Origin: Pilaira anomala
Taxonomy: Eukaryota; Mucoromycota; Mucoromycetes; Mucorales; Mucoraceae
DNA length: 64,000 nt
NCBI GenBank assembly: GCA_025716855.1
Contig: JAIXMQ010000024.1
Location: 62,001-126,000, forward strand
Reading direction: 5' to 3'
In this document: piece by piece, positions 1-11,833 of the stretch
How positions within the stretch are numbered: the stretch's first letter is position 1
Layout: the number at the start of each line of letters is the position of its first letter
Made by a program: the position numbers and the translations under genes
The notes under the pieces: model-generated
Told to the model about the DNA's origin: nothing
The model's input: the letters and a program-made list of their open reading frames with translations, nothing else
Databases searched by the model: none

Positions 1-1
1 T

Positions 2-2032
2 TTATCAGATGTCGGTCCCTCTAAAGATAAGAGTAAAGAGACTAATGAGTTCGAAGCGTTAGATCCATTTGATGAATTTGATGAATTTAATGGATTTGAT
101 AAATCGGATACCCAAGAAAAAAGTTGGTCACCTATGCTACCTGATAGTGTATTTGATCCTGTATCACCGCTTCTGGACCCTTATACAGCACCGCCTATTA
201 TTACTCATGATTCTCCAATCGCTCATTGCTCGCCAATTGCTCGTGATTCTCCAATCGCTCATAGCTCGCCAATTGCTCATGATTCTCCAATCGTCCACAG
301 CTCGCCAATTGCTCATAATTCACCCATTACTCATAATTTACCCATGGCCCATAGTTCACCAATAGGTCACAATTTATCTGTTGATCCCATTGCTGTATCA
401 TCAAAGGACGAAATCATTGATATCAATATCGACTATCTTTACGAACCAGAATCAGATGATGAATTCGGAGATGACGATTTTCCGTTAGACGATTTAGTGA
501 TTAAAGAATCCGAAGCGTTGCAAGAACTGGGATCCAGGGGATTTGATGATAAACTTGGTGCAGTGTTTCCATTTGAGAAAGATTATCAAGAAGAAATAGG
601 CGAATTCAGTTTTATTTGGAATGACACAGTACCAATATTTAGTCAAATGGCACTTTCTGTTCTTGATCAAAGACAAAAGACTTTAAAGGAACGAACTGGA
701 AAATTTGTTTTTATGAGTAGTGGGTTTATTAAATATAATAATGAACCAGTCAATGCATCTATATTGGAAGTAGCGGCTTCGGAGGAAGAAGAAGAAGAAG
801 AAGAAGATTTGTTTGGATTTGATGATGATAGTTTTTTAATACATGCTGCTGATTTAGAGAATAATTTAATCAAAGAGAATGATGTTGAATGTAGTAAAAA
901 ACCTAGTCAAGATAATCACTGTGTTATTCGAGATAGTCACCACCATGTTATTGGAGATATCAGCAATGAAGTTGAAGTGAATTACCATGATGGCATAGAA
1001 TTCAAGGATAATAACAACGATTTCGATGATAGCAGCAATGATGCCGAAGAAAGTGTTGGGTTCGGCGATTTTAATTTTGACGACGATGACTTTGCTGCCA
1101 TTTTTCAAAACAATGATGGTGATGAGGCACCATTTTTAAAAGAGGCAAGAGTGAGTAGTAGCGCTTCATTTTTTGAAGAAGAGATGGCAGCAAGCCAAAC
1201 ACTAAATTTAAATATGAAGGAAAAGATCAACTTGGATGGTACAAGAAATTTATCCCCTGAACCAGCTAATCAGCTTCAAGATGAATCCGATGTAAATTTT
1301 ATACCCTCTTCACCTAAATACAATCATGTCCTTATAGAAGACAAAACAATTGAAATTTTGGACTCTGATCATTTTGGTTCCTTTACAAGTGGATTGAATG
1401 AAAGTGAGGAAGAGGTACCTATATTCAGAAGAAAGAAACGTATGATAGAACATAATAGCTCAGATGAGGATGACGATAAAGAAGTAGTTGATGAGAAGAA
1501 ATTGAAAAAGCGACCAAGACGAACAATTGTTGAAGACGAAGATGAAGATGCAGACTTTGTATCATCACAAAGGATACCAGAATATGAAGAAGAAAACAGA
1601 AGAGAAGGATTAAATGATCTAGCAGAGAATCCATTTTTTGATGTAGAAGCAGAAAAAAGTAGTGATGATGGACATACGACGGATGAGGAATTAGAGAGTG
1701 GGTCTTCAGTTATGATGCGATCGTTTATTGACTATGAAGAACATAGTCGTATTGAAGGAAATGAAAATGTAAATATGAATCATATATATCGAAGATATGA
1801 AGATGATATGCCAAGTAATTCAAAGCATTGGTTAAATCGATTTAATTCTGAAAAGTGGTTGAATCCTCAAGAAGATAGTATTTTGGAAGAAGAAGGGGAA
1901 GATGATGAAGAAGAAGAAGAAGGGGAAGATGATGATGAAGAGGAAGAGGAAGGAGAGAGTATTATTGAATTGTCTTCAAATATATCCAACTCTAATCTTG
2001 TATTGAATAACAATGATGATGACTTTATGTGA
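2..2032 (+). CDS. Acidic, disordered protein, C-terminal part (5' end outside window)
   Basis: The reading frame is open from base 2 to the TAA at 2030-2032, so the true start lies upstream; the first in-window Met codon is at 134. The 676 visible residues are intronless, strongly acidic and low in complexity. They contain an SPIAH-type tandem repeat (bases about 208-370), several Glu/Asp blocks, a basic KKRPRR patch near 1510 and Glu-rich tracts at 1885-1955. Around 1630-1830 a pattern of the type FFDVEAE ... SFIDYEE ... IYRRYEDD appears. It recalls the tail of FANCM/Mph1/Hef DNA-repair helicases, where FLDxEAE, FVSSDE and SFxxDE motifs recur. That match is by eye on short motifs and is only a suggestion. 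No helicase motifs are inside the window. If it is right, the helicase core should lie just upstream. Confidence 0.75.
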   Translation, partial: LSDVGPSKDKSKETNEFEALDPFDEFDEFNGFDKSDTQEKSWSPMLPDSVFDPVSPLLDPYTAPPIITHDSPIAHCSPIARDSPIAHSSPIAHDSPIVHSSPIAHNSPITHNLPMAHSSPIGHNLSVDPIAVSSKDEIIDINIDYLYEPESDDEFGDDDFPLDDLVIKESEALQELGSRGFDDKLGAVFPFEKDYQEEIGEFSFIWNDTVPIFSQMALSVLDQRQKTLKERTGKFVFMSSGFIKYNNEPVNASILEVAASEEEEEEEEDLFGFDDDSFLIHAADLENNLIKENDVECSKKPSQDNHCVIRDSHHHVIGDISNEVEVNYHDGIEFKDNNNDFDDSSNDAEESVGFGDFNFDDDDFAAIFQNNDGDEAPFLKEARVSSSASFFEEEMAASQTLNLNMKEKINLDGTRNLSPEPANQLQDESDVNFIPSSPKYNHVLIEDKTIEILDSDHFGSFTSGLNESEEEVPIFRRKKRMIEHNSSDEDDDKEVVDEKKLKKRPRRTIVEDEDEDADFVSSQRIPEYEEENRREGLNDLAENPFFDVEAEKSSDDGHTTDEELESGSSVMMRSFIDYEEHSRIEGNENVNMNHIYRRYEDDMPSNSKHWLNRFNSEKWLNPQEDSILEEEGEDDEEEEEGEDDDEEEEEGESIIELSSNISNSNLVLNNNDDDFM
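208..372 (+). repeat. In-frame SPIAH[D/S/N] coding tandem repeat
   Basis: About nine to ten imperfect 18-base units encode Ser-Pro-Ile-Ala-His plus two variable residues (for example DSPIAHS, SSPIAHD, NSPITHN). The units differ mostly by single-base changes that keep the Ser-Pro and His positions. This looks like a protein-level minisatellite inside the acidic protein gene rather than a DNA-only repeat. Confidence 0.8.
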
Positions 2033-2521
2033 ATAACGCGATAAACAAACCGCATATCTTTCTGTGTAACTTTATGTAATAACAAAACATTCGATGGCAT
2101 TGATTTAAAATAAATCTTTCATTATAATAGAAGGCACACAAAGTGTACTATTTTTTTTTTTTTTTTTTAGTGTTGCATTTATCAATGTGAATCATTAAAA
2201 GTCATCTATGCAAGCTATTGATTTTTACGAAATTTTCAAAATTATTGGATATGTCTTTTTAAAAAAAAAAAAAAAAAGGTTTGCAGATTCAACCTTCATT
2301 TTCGTCATTTCATTTTAATGTGTACCCATATGACGTTCACTGTCAAAAAGAGTAAACTTTTTCTCCTCGCCTTTTGCAGTACACGGAGTTTATAAATGAA
2401 AAAAGTCATTTTATGATGATAGTCTTTTTTTTTTTTTTTTTTTTTTTTTTTTGTACAAAAAACCCAAAATTTCCTTTTTTCCTCTCTTTTTCCTTTATTC
2501 TTCTTCTCTAATATATTTAAT
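2033..2521. other. Intergenic region, acidic protein gene to YPT7
   Basis: No gene is seen. The stretch holds several A/T homopolymers (T runs near 2150 and 2430, A run near 2262) and a pyrimidine-rich segment directly before the YPT7 start, which probably serves as its promoter and 5' leader. Confidence 0.6.
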
Positions 2522-3532
<1,011 letters not shown>

Positions 3533-3634
3533 TAAGAAATAAAAATACAATATACATTTAAAGCACTTTTTATACAAGTTGGAATATATTATTATTTATT
3601 TTTAAAGAACAATTTTTTTTTTCTTTTCTTTTCT

Positions 3635-4624
3635 TTAAGAGGCCTTGGCGAAACGTTCAGAGACAGTTGTCCAGTTAACAACTTCCCAGATGTTCTTCAT
3701 GTAATCGGGACGAACGTTCTTGTATTGCAAGTAATAAGCCTGTTTCAAAATAAAATGTCAGAAATGAATAAAATTTTTGTGTATTTATTTATAATAACTT
3801 ACGTGCTCCCAAACATCAATGCCTAAAAGAGGAGTCAAATCTATTTGCAGTAAAAAAAAAAAAAAAGTTAGATTAGTCAGCCAATTAAATTTATCTAATT
3901 TTTAATGCAAAAAAAAAAATACTTACGAAGCAAAGGATCTTGGTTAGCAGTAGTAGCGATTTCAATACGCTTAGAAGCCTTGTTGTAACCTAACCAAGCC
4001 CAACCGGAACCTTATAAATCCAAAAAAAAAAAAAAGATTAAAATTCAATTCACACATAAAAAAAAAAAAATTAAAGAGAAAAACAGGTTTTTTACCTTGA
4101 ACACCAACAGCAGCAGCATTGAATTGCTTGATGAAATCTTCAAAAGAACCGAATTCCTTAGTGATAGCATTAGCTAAAGCACCCTTAGGAAGGTCACCAC
4201 CACCGTTGCTCTTGGGAGCCAAATTTTGCCAGAAAAGAGTATGGTTAATATGTCCACCACCGTTGAACTTGAGAGCACCTTGAAGAGCAAGTTGTTGAGT
4301 CAAGTCTTTAGCTTTCAAAGAGTTTTCGAGCTTTTCTTCGGCTTGGTTAAAACCGTTTACATAGGCTTGATGATGCTTGGAGTGATGAACTTCCATAATT
4401 TCAGCATTGATATAAGGTTCAAGAGCCTACATATATATATAAAAAGATGTTAGGATATCTCTTTGTGAAAAAAAAAAGACGCGTTTTAATATTTGGATAT
4501 ATATACTTACATCATACTTATAAGGAAGGTCAGGTAAAGTAACCTTGGTACGAATTGAAGTCAAAGGACGAAGGGTTGACTTGAAAGAAGTAGACTTGAT
4601 AGAACGAGCAGCAATTGAAAGCAT
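3635..4624 (-). CDS. SOD2: Manganese superoxide dismutase, mitochondrial
   Basis: Five exons on the minus strand (4624-4511, 4426-4096, 4010-3927, 3840-3803, 3739-3635) give 223 residues in consistent phase. The N-terminus [17 protein letters not shown] is a basic, Ser-rich mitochondrial presequence. The mature part has the Fe/Mn-SOD metal ligands and signatures: [20 protein letters not shown], and [13 protein letters not shown] with metal-binding Asp and His. The enzyme dismutates superoxide to peroxide and oxygen in the matrix. The 38-nt fourth exon ends exactly after DVWEH. Length and the C-terminal segment IWEVVNW fit the tetrameric mitochondrial type. Confidence 0.97.
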
Positions 4625-4982
4625 TTTTTTTTTTTTTAATGTATGATAACAGAAGAAGAAGAAAATACTAGAAAAAAAAAACACCCCACACATATTTATG
4701 ATTAAATTTTTTTTATTTTATTATTATTATCTCTGTTGCACAACGATAATGATGATGTCAGAATACTAAGTGTTTAGTGCAAATTCGGGTTACAATCAAG
4801 AAAAAAGAAAAAGAGGACCCAATCAAATATACGCAAAATACAAAAAGAGAGAGAGAGAGAGAAACATTTAACCATGGTATGCGTTGGGAATAAGTTTATG
4901 GTCTAAAGTACCAAATGAGCTTTTAAAACTAAATTGTTTAAAAATGTTTTAGTAAAAAAAAAAATCATTTTGCGTAATTATT
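4625..4982. other. Intergenic region, SOD2 promoter side and PHO8 3' flank
   Basis: No gene is seen. The sequence holds a GA microsatellite near 4848-4861 and A/T runs. It should contain the SOD2 promoter and the 3' end of the alkaline phosphatase transcript, both of which are on the minus strand. Confidence 0.5.
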
Positions 4983-6711
4983 TTACCCGTCATCCTTGTT
5001 ATTCAATCTCTTGGTAATATCATTAATATCTAACCCGAGATAATCTATAATAAAGTCACCAACATCTGTGTTTTCATGGCTACCTCTTAAGGTTTCAGTG
5101 CCGTCACCCTTGGCATACAGGTTTACATCTACAGCGGTGTGACCATGAGTAGTCCACTATATGAAAAAAAGGAATTAAAAAAAAAAAAAAAATAAATAAA
5201 AAAGGAAAAAAAAAAATACTTTACGCCGATCAATGCACGTTTAGATACCATTTCAGCAAACATATAAGTTAAATCATAAATTGTACTGATCTCACTTGGT
5301 TTCCAAGCCTTGACCTTTTCTACTTCCTCTTCAGTTACATCGTGAATACCTAAACCTGATTTAATCAATACTTGTGTAAGGTAATGATCTGAAGCAGTTT
5401 GAGAGGATACAGCAAGACTCCATGCTTCAGCTAATGATTCAGAAGAATTTTGAACGCGATTCACGACCTCTGGATACCTTTTGGTTTTGTTTTTTTTTTT
5501 TTTTAAGTGAATAATGTAAAAATGTAGGGAGATTTAAATTAAATTACCATAAATACTCTGGGTATCTAGTACCCACTTGTCTACCGGCTGTGAAACCGCC
5601 TGTTTCGTGATCACTTGTAGAAATCACTACAGTATTTGGATTTTCATCAACAAATTGATTTACTAATGCAACCGTACGTTGATATTCCAAGATATCATGA
5701 ACATGAGCAGCAGGATCATTGTTATGAGCAGCCATATCAATACGACTCCCTTCAATCATCATAAAGAAGCCTTTATCTTCTTTTTTAGATTTTTTCTTCA
5801 AGATAGATAAAGCCTTTGAGACCATTTCATGAAGTGCCGGTTGTTCAGCCGGATTTCTATCTAATTCATAGTTCATATGCTATAATATATATAAAAAAGT
5901 ATTTAACATATTAAAAAAAAAAAATATTAAATCACTTTCCTAAACTTATTTACGTTATTGGCAAAAAGTGCCATCAAAGGTAATTGAACCTCATCCTCGT
6001 CAATTGAATCAAACTTCTTTCGACTACCTTCATCATGAATTACTTGCCAACCAAATTGCTCTTCAGCTTCAATGAACAAGTCACGATGATCGGCTCTACA
6101 ACTTCCTTGCGTTGTGTTACTCTTGAATTCACACATGCCGCCACCAAACATAAGATCAACGGTACGACCTAATGGGTTATGACCGATCTGCTGTTCAGCA
6201 ATTGTATTCTCAGAGTCACGCCAACGTACATGAGCAGAGAAAGCGGCTGGTGTTGCATGGGTAATACGTGATGTAACGACTAATGCAGTTAACATATCCT
6301 TATGAATCTTTGCGGATTCCAAAACTGTACCGCAAGGTACTTCCTCAGGATCAACTACAAATACAAAGTTAAGAAAAAAAAAAAAAAAAAAAAAAAAAGT
6401 GGGAAATTTTAAATTTTTTTTTACCTCCAATAGCACCGTTATAAGATTTCATAGCGCATGAAAAAGCAGTAGCTCCAGCAGCACTATCCGTAATTAAACT
6501 AGATGAACTTTGTGTACGACTATGACCAACATGAATTGTATCTAATGGTAACATGGTCTTGACATCGTGTTTACCTAACCAAGTATAATATTGTCTTGCA
6601 AATGTTTCAGAAGCGGGACCAAAACCATCACTAATCATCATAATCACATTTCTTTTTGGTTCTAAATATTTGTAAGTTTTTATGCAATTCATTCAAGGAC
6701 AGAGAGAGAGA

Positions 6712-6743
<32 letters not shown>

Positions 6744-7002
6744 TAAGGTTTTTATTTACCTGGCTCTATTTTCTTTCCTAAAAAGATGGTAGAAGCGACA
6801 ACAATTGCAGCAGTTATACTGATAATGGAAGCACCTACAATAAGATTTAATTTCTTTTTCTACAATAAAAAGATTTTTTTACGTGTTAGTTTTTATGTTT
6901 TTATGTGAGTGTGTAAGTGCTTACATAGACGGGAACTTTCTGGTGGAGATCTCTTTCGAGGTCATCGGGAATGGAACTGTAATTTGCTCGACTATTGCTC
7001 AT
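4983..7002 (-). CDS. PHO8: Membrane-anchored (vacuolar-type) alkaline phosphatase
   Basis: Seven exons (7002-6925, 6859-6760, 6661-6425, 6354-5954, 5879-5548, 5477-5225, 5156-4983) encode 524 residues. The start ATG at 7002 gives MSNSRANYSS, a short cytosolic tail. Exon 2 encodes KKK followed by a hydrophobic stretch (LIVGASIISITAAIVVAS), a type II signal anchor as in yeast Pho8. The catalytic domain carries NVIMMISDGFG (metal-binding Asp), TDSAAGATAFS with the phosphorylated Ser, MIEGSRIDMAAH, ISTSDHETGG and WTTHGHTAVDV with metal ligands. Length is typical of the fungal vacuolar enzyme. It lies divergent to LYS9 across about 1.2 kb. The second intron contains GA, TG and TA microsatellites (about 6700-6742). 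Confidence 0.95.
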
Positions 7003-8062
7003 TAGAAAGTGAGAAGATGTTGTATAAAAACAAAAACAAAAAAACGAAAAAAAAGAAGAAAAAAAGGGGGAGAAGAGGGTTATCAATTTTATACTTTTTT
7101 TTTTTTTAAAATCCTTTTTTTTCGTATGTGTATATTTTATTACTAAATAAAGTATAATACAAAGCTATTGGAGTTTTATTTACATTTGTTACACGTAAAA
7201 AAGTATATTTTATCCAAGTTTTGTAATAGATTACGTCTTCTTGCTTTCTATTTGCTTATAATCAAAGGGGGTTTGTGCAGATGATTTCTCGTTTACTTTT
7301 CAATTGAAGGTGATGGGTATTTTTTTAAAGCGAAATCGGCGTTCCATTTTAGTTTTATGTATGTACATACATACGTCTTTTTTCGTTCCGGAAAAGAAGA
7401 GGAGAGAGCCGACCGATCCTCAACTCGTTGTTTATATAATTCAAAACTCTTGAGTGTCCTCTCTTTATTATTGATAAGTAGCACGTGAATTACTTTAGGC
7501 TCTTTTTTATTTTTTGCAGTAGCTTCAATTAAATCAGCTTGTAATCTCACCTACTTGTGTGTAGTGAAGAAGGTATATAACCCAACTCTATATTTGCGAA
7601 AAGAAAATCTTATTTAGAACTTACTGTTCCTATCTTTCTCTTTTTGTTATTTAAAAAGGTGCTTACACTAAAGTTTGGGACAATTCATTCAATAACATAA
7701 ATTACGTGGTGTATAATAATATTAATTATTTCTACATAATACAGATGATCTTGTTTAAGAAGCTCAGAGCCTGCTTATACAATATTGCTCCCAAGCGGTA
7801 CCTCTACCTCTATTTTTGTCACGTTACAATAGTAGAAAAGAAAAAGTAAAAAACCATAAAAGTCAACCCTATCTCTGAACGTAAATATGATTTCCAATCT
7901 ACTGAAAGTAATAATCTATATTCAAACTGCTTTAAAACGTTAGTATATTTTTAAGAAAAATTGCAGGAAAAAAAAAATTTAAACTTTCATTTATGACCAA
8001 TGAAATAATTCCATCTTTGATTGTTTTCTAGATTTGGAAGTAGCCATCTAATACAGAGAAAG

Positions 8063-8093
<31 letters not shown>

Positions 8094-8168
8094 TATTTAT
8101 ATCTTGTCAAATTTCCCCTTTTTTTTTATTTTTCATTCATTTATTTGTTTATTTTTTTTTAAAAAAAA
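7003..8168. other. Divergent intergenic region between PHO8 and LYS9
   Basis: About 1.17 kb separates two divergently transcribed genes and probably holds both promoters. A minus-strand open frame at 7293-7550 (85 residues, starting with a basic Lys/Glu-rich segment) could be an orphan exon, but no neighbouring exon or family match was found, so it is not called as a gene. A run of about 30 T precedes the LYS9 start. Confidence 0.5.
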
Positions 8169-8972
8169 ATGGTTGATAAGTAAAGTTGAACTTATATCGC
8201 GTTTAAAATATAATTTATTAAACAAGATTTCAAATAGGAAAATTCTTTTACTCGGTTCTGGTTTCGTTGCTCCTCCTTGTGTTGAATACCTCGTACGTAA
8301 GCCCGAGAATAAGATCACAATTGGTACAGTATTTACTACTTTTCCCACGTTTTGTTTAAAAAAAAAAAAAAAAAAAAAAAAGGGACGCGTAATTAATTTA
8401 TTATGATAGCCTCTAGAAGACTTGAAAATGCTCAAGCTTTAGCCAAGAAGTTCCCTGGTACTACCGCTACTTCTTGTGATATTACCAAGGAAGAAGAAAT
8501 TGAAAAGTTGGTTGCTGAACATGATGTAACTATCAGGTAAATAATAGTCAGCGAGAGAGAGAGAGAGAGAAAAGAAACCTTTTTTTATTTTTAATTTTTA
8601 ATATACATGTATATTTATTTATCTTTTTACCTTTAGTTTAATTCCTTATATTTATCATGCTTTGGTTATTAAGGCTGCTATCAAGTACAAGAAGGATGTT
8701 GTTACTACTTCTTATGTCTCTCCTGCCATGATGGAATATGATCAAGCGTAAGTACTTTCTTTTTTTTTTTTTCTTAAGCAAAGAGAATTAAAGTGTTTCT
8801 TTATTTGAATAGTGCCAAGGATGCAGGTATCACAGTCATGAACGAAATTGGTCTTGATCCTGGAATTGATCATCTTTATGCTGTCAAGACTATCGAGGAA
8901 GTTCACAGAGATGGTGGCAAGGTACTACAACAAAAAAAAGATCAAGATAATCTTTTTTTAAATAACCGACTT

Positions 8973-9004
<32 letters not shown>

Positions 9005-9917
9005 GTAGCTTAAGGAATTCATTTCATTCTGTGGTGGTCTTCCTGCACCTGAAAACTCCAATAACCCTTTCGGTTACAAGTTCTCTTGGTCTGCTCGTGG
9101 TGTTCTCTTAGCCTTGAAGAATACTGCCAAGTACCTTGAAAAGGGTAAGGTAGTTGAGGTATCTGGTACTGCGTTAATGGATTCTGCCAAGAAGCTTAAT
9201 ACTGGATATCCCGGATTTGCATTTGTTGGTTATGGTAACCGAGATTCTACACCTTATGATAAGCGTTATGGTATCCCTGAAGCCGAGACAATCATTCGTG
9301 GTACAATGCGTTATGATGGATTCTGTCAATTTGTCAAGGCATTAGTTATCCTTGGTTTCTTGAGTGAAGAAGAAGAATCTCATTTCTCTGCTCATGCTCA
9401 AGATATTACATGGAGTCAAGTGATTGCTAAACAAGTTGGTATTCAAGAAACAAGCCCTGAAGCATTACAAGCCGCTATTATTGCTAAATGTGATCTTGAA
9501 AATAATGAACAAAAGGCACAAATCTTGGACGGTATGCGTTGGTTAGGTTTCTTCTCTAATACAAATGTTCATCGTCGTGGTAGTTTACTTGATACTTTCT
9601 GTGCTACTTTAGAAGATAAAATGCAATATGGTGAAGATGAACGTGATTTGGTATTCTTACAACATCGTTTTGAAATCGAACTTAAGGATGGTAGTCATCA
9701 AACTCGTACTTCTACTTTGGTTGAATATGGTAAAGTAGGTGGATACTCTGCTATGGCTACTACTGTTGGTGTACCTTGTGGTATTGCTACTCAACTTTTG
9801 TTGGATGGTAAATTAAAGGTTACTGGTGTCATCGCTCCTATGACGGAAGAAATTAATCAACCTATCATTGAGTTATTAGAACTTGAAGGTATTGGTATGA
9901 TTGAAAGAATCTTGTAA
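8169..9917 (+). CDS. LYS9: Saccharopine dehydrogenase (NADP+, glutamate-forming)
   Basis: Six exons (8169-8179, 8238-8323, 8410-8536, 8637-8747, 8813-8921, 9009-9917) close in phase to 450 residues, the normal length of saccharopine reductase. The first exon is only 11 nt (MVD plus two bases). Splicing creates MVDKKILLLGSGFV, the N-terminal Rossmann glycine motif. Further family signatures are GLDPGIDHL, SFCGGLPAPE, KFSWSARGVL and YRDSTPYDKRY-like GNRDSTPYDKRY. The enzyme carries out the penultimate step of the fungal alpha-aminoadipate pathway to lysine (EC 1.5.1.10). An unspliced reading hits a stop after four codons, so correct removal of intron 1 is obligatory. Confidence 0.97.
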
Positions 9918-10423
9918 AAAAAAAAAAAAACTTTTGTAAATAAAATAAAGACTTCTTTCTGCATCACACACACACACACACACACAAAATGTTTAGAAAA
10001 TTGAAACAATTCAAGTGTGAATTGATTGGGTTAAATCGACTGAAAATTCTACCATGGATCTAACTTGAATTTTCGTAAAATGACATCAAAAAAAAAAAAA
10101 AAAAAAAAAAGGGTTATACAAAAAGCATATTAATCTTTATTTTAATGTTTACAAAAAAGATAACCTTTTTTTTTTTTGATCTGTTTAAATCTTCACATTA
10201 CACAACTCCATGTACAAAATAGGTACACTTTAACATCTTTTTTATATATTTCTGTACTTTAATTAATACCGGGTACTTGGATAATATTAGAGCCGCTTCC
10301 CCGCTTTTTTTTTTTTTTTTTTCTTTTATATAACACCTCTTAAATGTAATTCTACTTTATTTCTTTTTCTTTTTTTTTCTTTATCTTTGAAAAATATATA
10401 TATATATATAATTTTGTTTCACC
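9918..10423. other. Intergenic region, LYS9 to IDH2
   Basis: No gene is seen. The region has a CA microsatellite near 9964-9987, A and T runs of more than 15 bases, and a TA repeat shortly before the next ATG. It should hold the LYS9 terminator and the IDH2 promoter. Confidence 0.5.
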
Positions 10424-11833
10424 ATGTTGTCTTCTGTTAAAAATGTTCTCTCCTCTGCTGTTGGTGAAGAAAAGGTAGTACATATTTGCTTTATGCTTGT
10501 ATTTATGTTAATTTTTAAAAAAAAAAAACGTTAGCCCAATGATACTGCTCCCGTATCCAATGCTATCACTCAAGCTTTCAGTGCTCCCAAGAATAAAAAT
10601 GTAAGTTTATATATACCGAGAGAGAGAAAGACAGAGAGAAAAGAGAAAATCTAAATAAAAAAAAAAAAAAAAAAAATTGGATTTCTATTGTTTCTAGGGC
10701 AACTACGTTGTTACATTAATTCCTGGTGATGGTATTGGTCCTGAAATCTCTCGTTCAGTGAAAGCCATTTTTGCAGCTGCCAAAGCCCCTATTGAATGGG
10801 AAGAAGTGGATGTCACACCCTTCATTAAAGACGGTAAGGTGACAATTCCTGAAGAAGCCGTTCAAAGTGTTCGTAAGAGTACGGTTGCATTAAAGGGACC
10901 TCTTGCCACACCTATTGGTAAAGGACATGTCTCACTCAACTTGACCTTACGTCGTGTCTTTAACCTCTATGCCAACGTTCGTCCCTGTCGTTCAATTGAA
11001 GGTTTCAAGACCCCTTATGATAATGTAGATACTGTCTTGATTCGTGAGAACACAGAAGGTGAATACTCTGGTATTGAGCATGAAGTGATGGATGGCGTTG
11101 TTCAATCGATCAAGTTAATTACACGTGAAGCCTCTGAACGTGTTGCTCGTTATGCATTTGCTTATGCTGAAACTGTCGGTAGACATCGTGTCACCGCTGT
11201 TCATAAAGCGAATATCATGAAGTTGGCTGATGGTCTCTTCTTAGAGGTCTGTAAGGAAGTCTCAAAGGAATATCCTCATATTCAATTCGATGATATTCTC
11301 TTGGATAGTGCTTGTCTTAATATTACTGCTAATCCTGCTATGTTTGCTGATACCGTCATGGTCATGCCTAACTTGTATGGTGATATCTTATCTGATATGG
11401 GGGCTGGATTAATTGGTGGTCTTGGTTTGACTCCCTCTGGTAACATTGGTCGTGATGCATCTATCTTTGAAGCTGTTCACGGTACTGCTCCTGATATTGG
11501 TAAAGTTTTTTTTTATCTGTGTATAGTGCGTTTTTTTTTTTTTTTCTAAATTATTAACTCCTATTTATTTACAGCTGGTCAAGATAAAGCTAACAGTACC
11601 GCTTTACTTCTTTCGTAAGTAGTAAATTTATGTAATGGAAGAATTATCTTGTACTCATTTCATTTCTATATAGTGCTATTATGATGTTGAGACATATGCG
11701 TTTGTACGAACATGCCGATAACATTGAAAAGGCTGTCTTCGGTACCATTGCTGACGGTAAAATCTTAACTGGTGATTTAGGTGGAAAGTCTTCTCTTTCT
11801 GAATACACTGCTGCCATTATCTCTAGATTGTAA
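10424..11833 (+). CDS. IDH2: NAD-dependent isocitrate dehydrogenase subunit, mitochondrial
   Basis: Five exons (10424-10474, 10535-10600, 10698-11499, 11575-11614, 11674-11833) give 372 residues. The N-terminus [14 protein letters not shown] is a plausible mitochondrial presequence. The isopropylmalate/isocitrate dehydrogenase fold is shown by [28 protein letters not shown] (substrate Arg residues), [27 protein letters not shown], and the metal-site [16 protein letters not shown] followed by [20 protein letters not shown]. Conserved [13 protein letters not shown] and the intact Asp-rich metal site point to the catalytic Idh2-type rather than the regulatory Idh1-type subunit. The enzyme oxidises isocitrate to 2-oxoglutarate in the TCA cycle. 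Citrate synthase at the right edge of the window is another step of that cycle, but the two are 50 kb apart. Confidence 0.93.

Noticed and set aside
7293..7550. 85-codon minus-strand frame in the PHO8-LYS9 intergenic region
   Set aside because: Composition is somewhat coding-like, but no start context, partner exon or family match was found.
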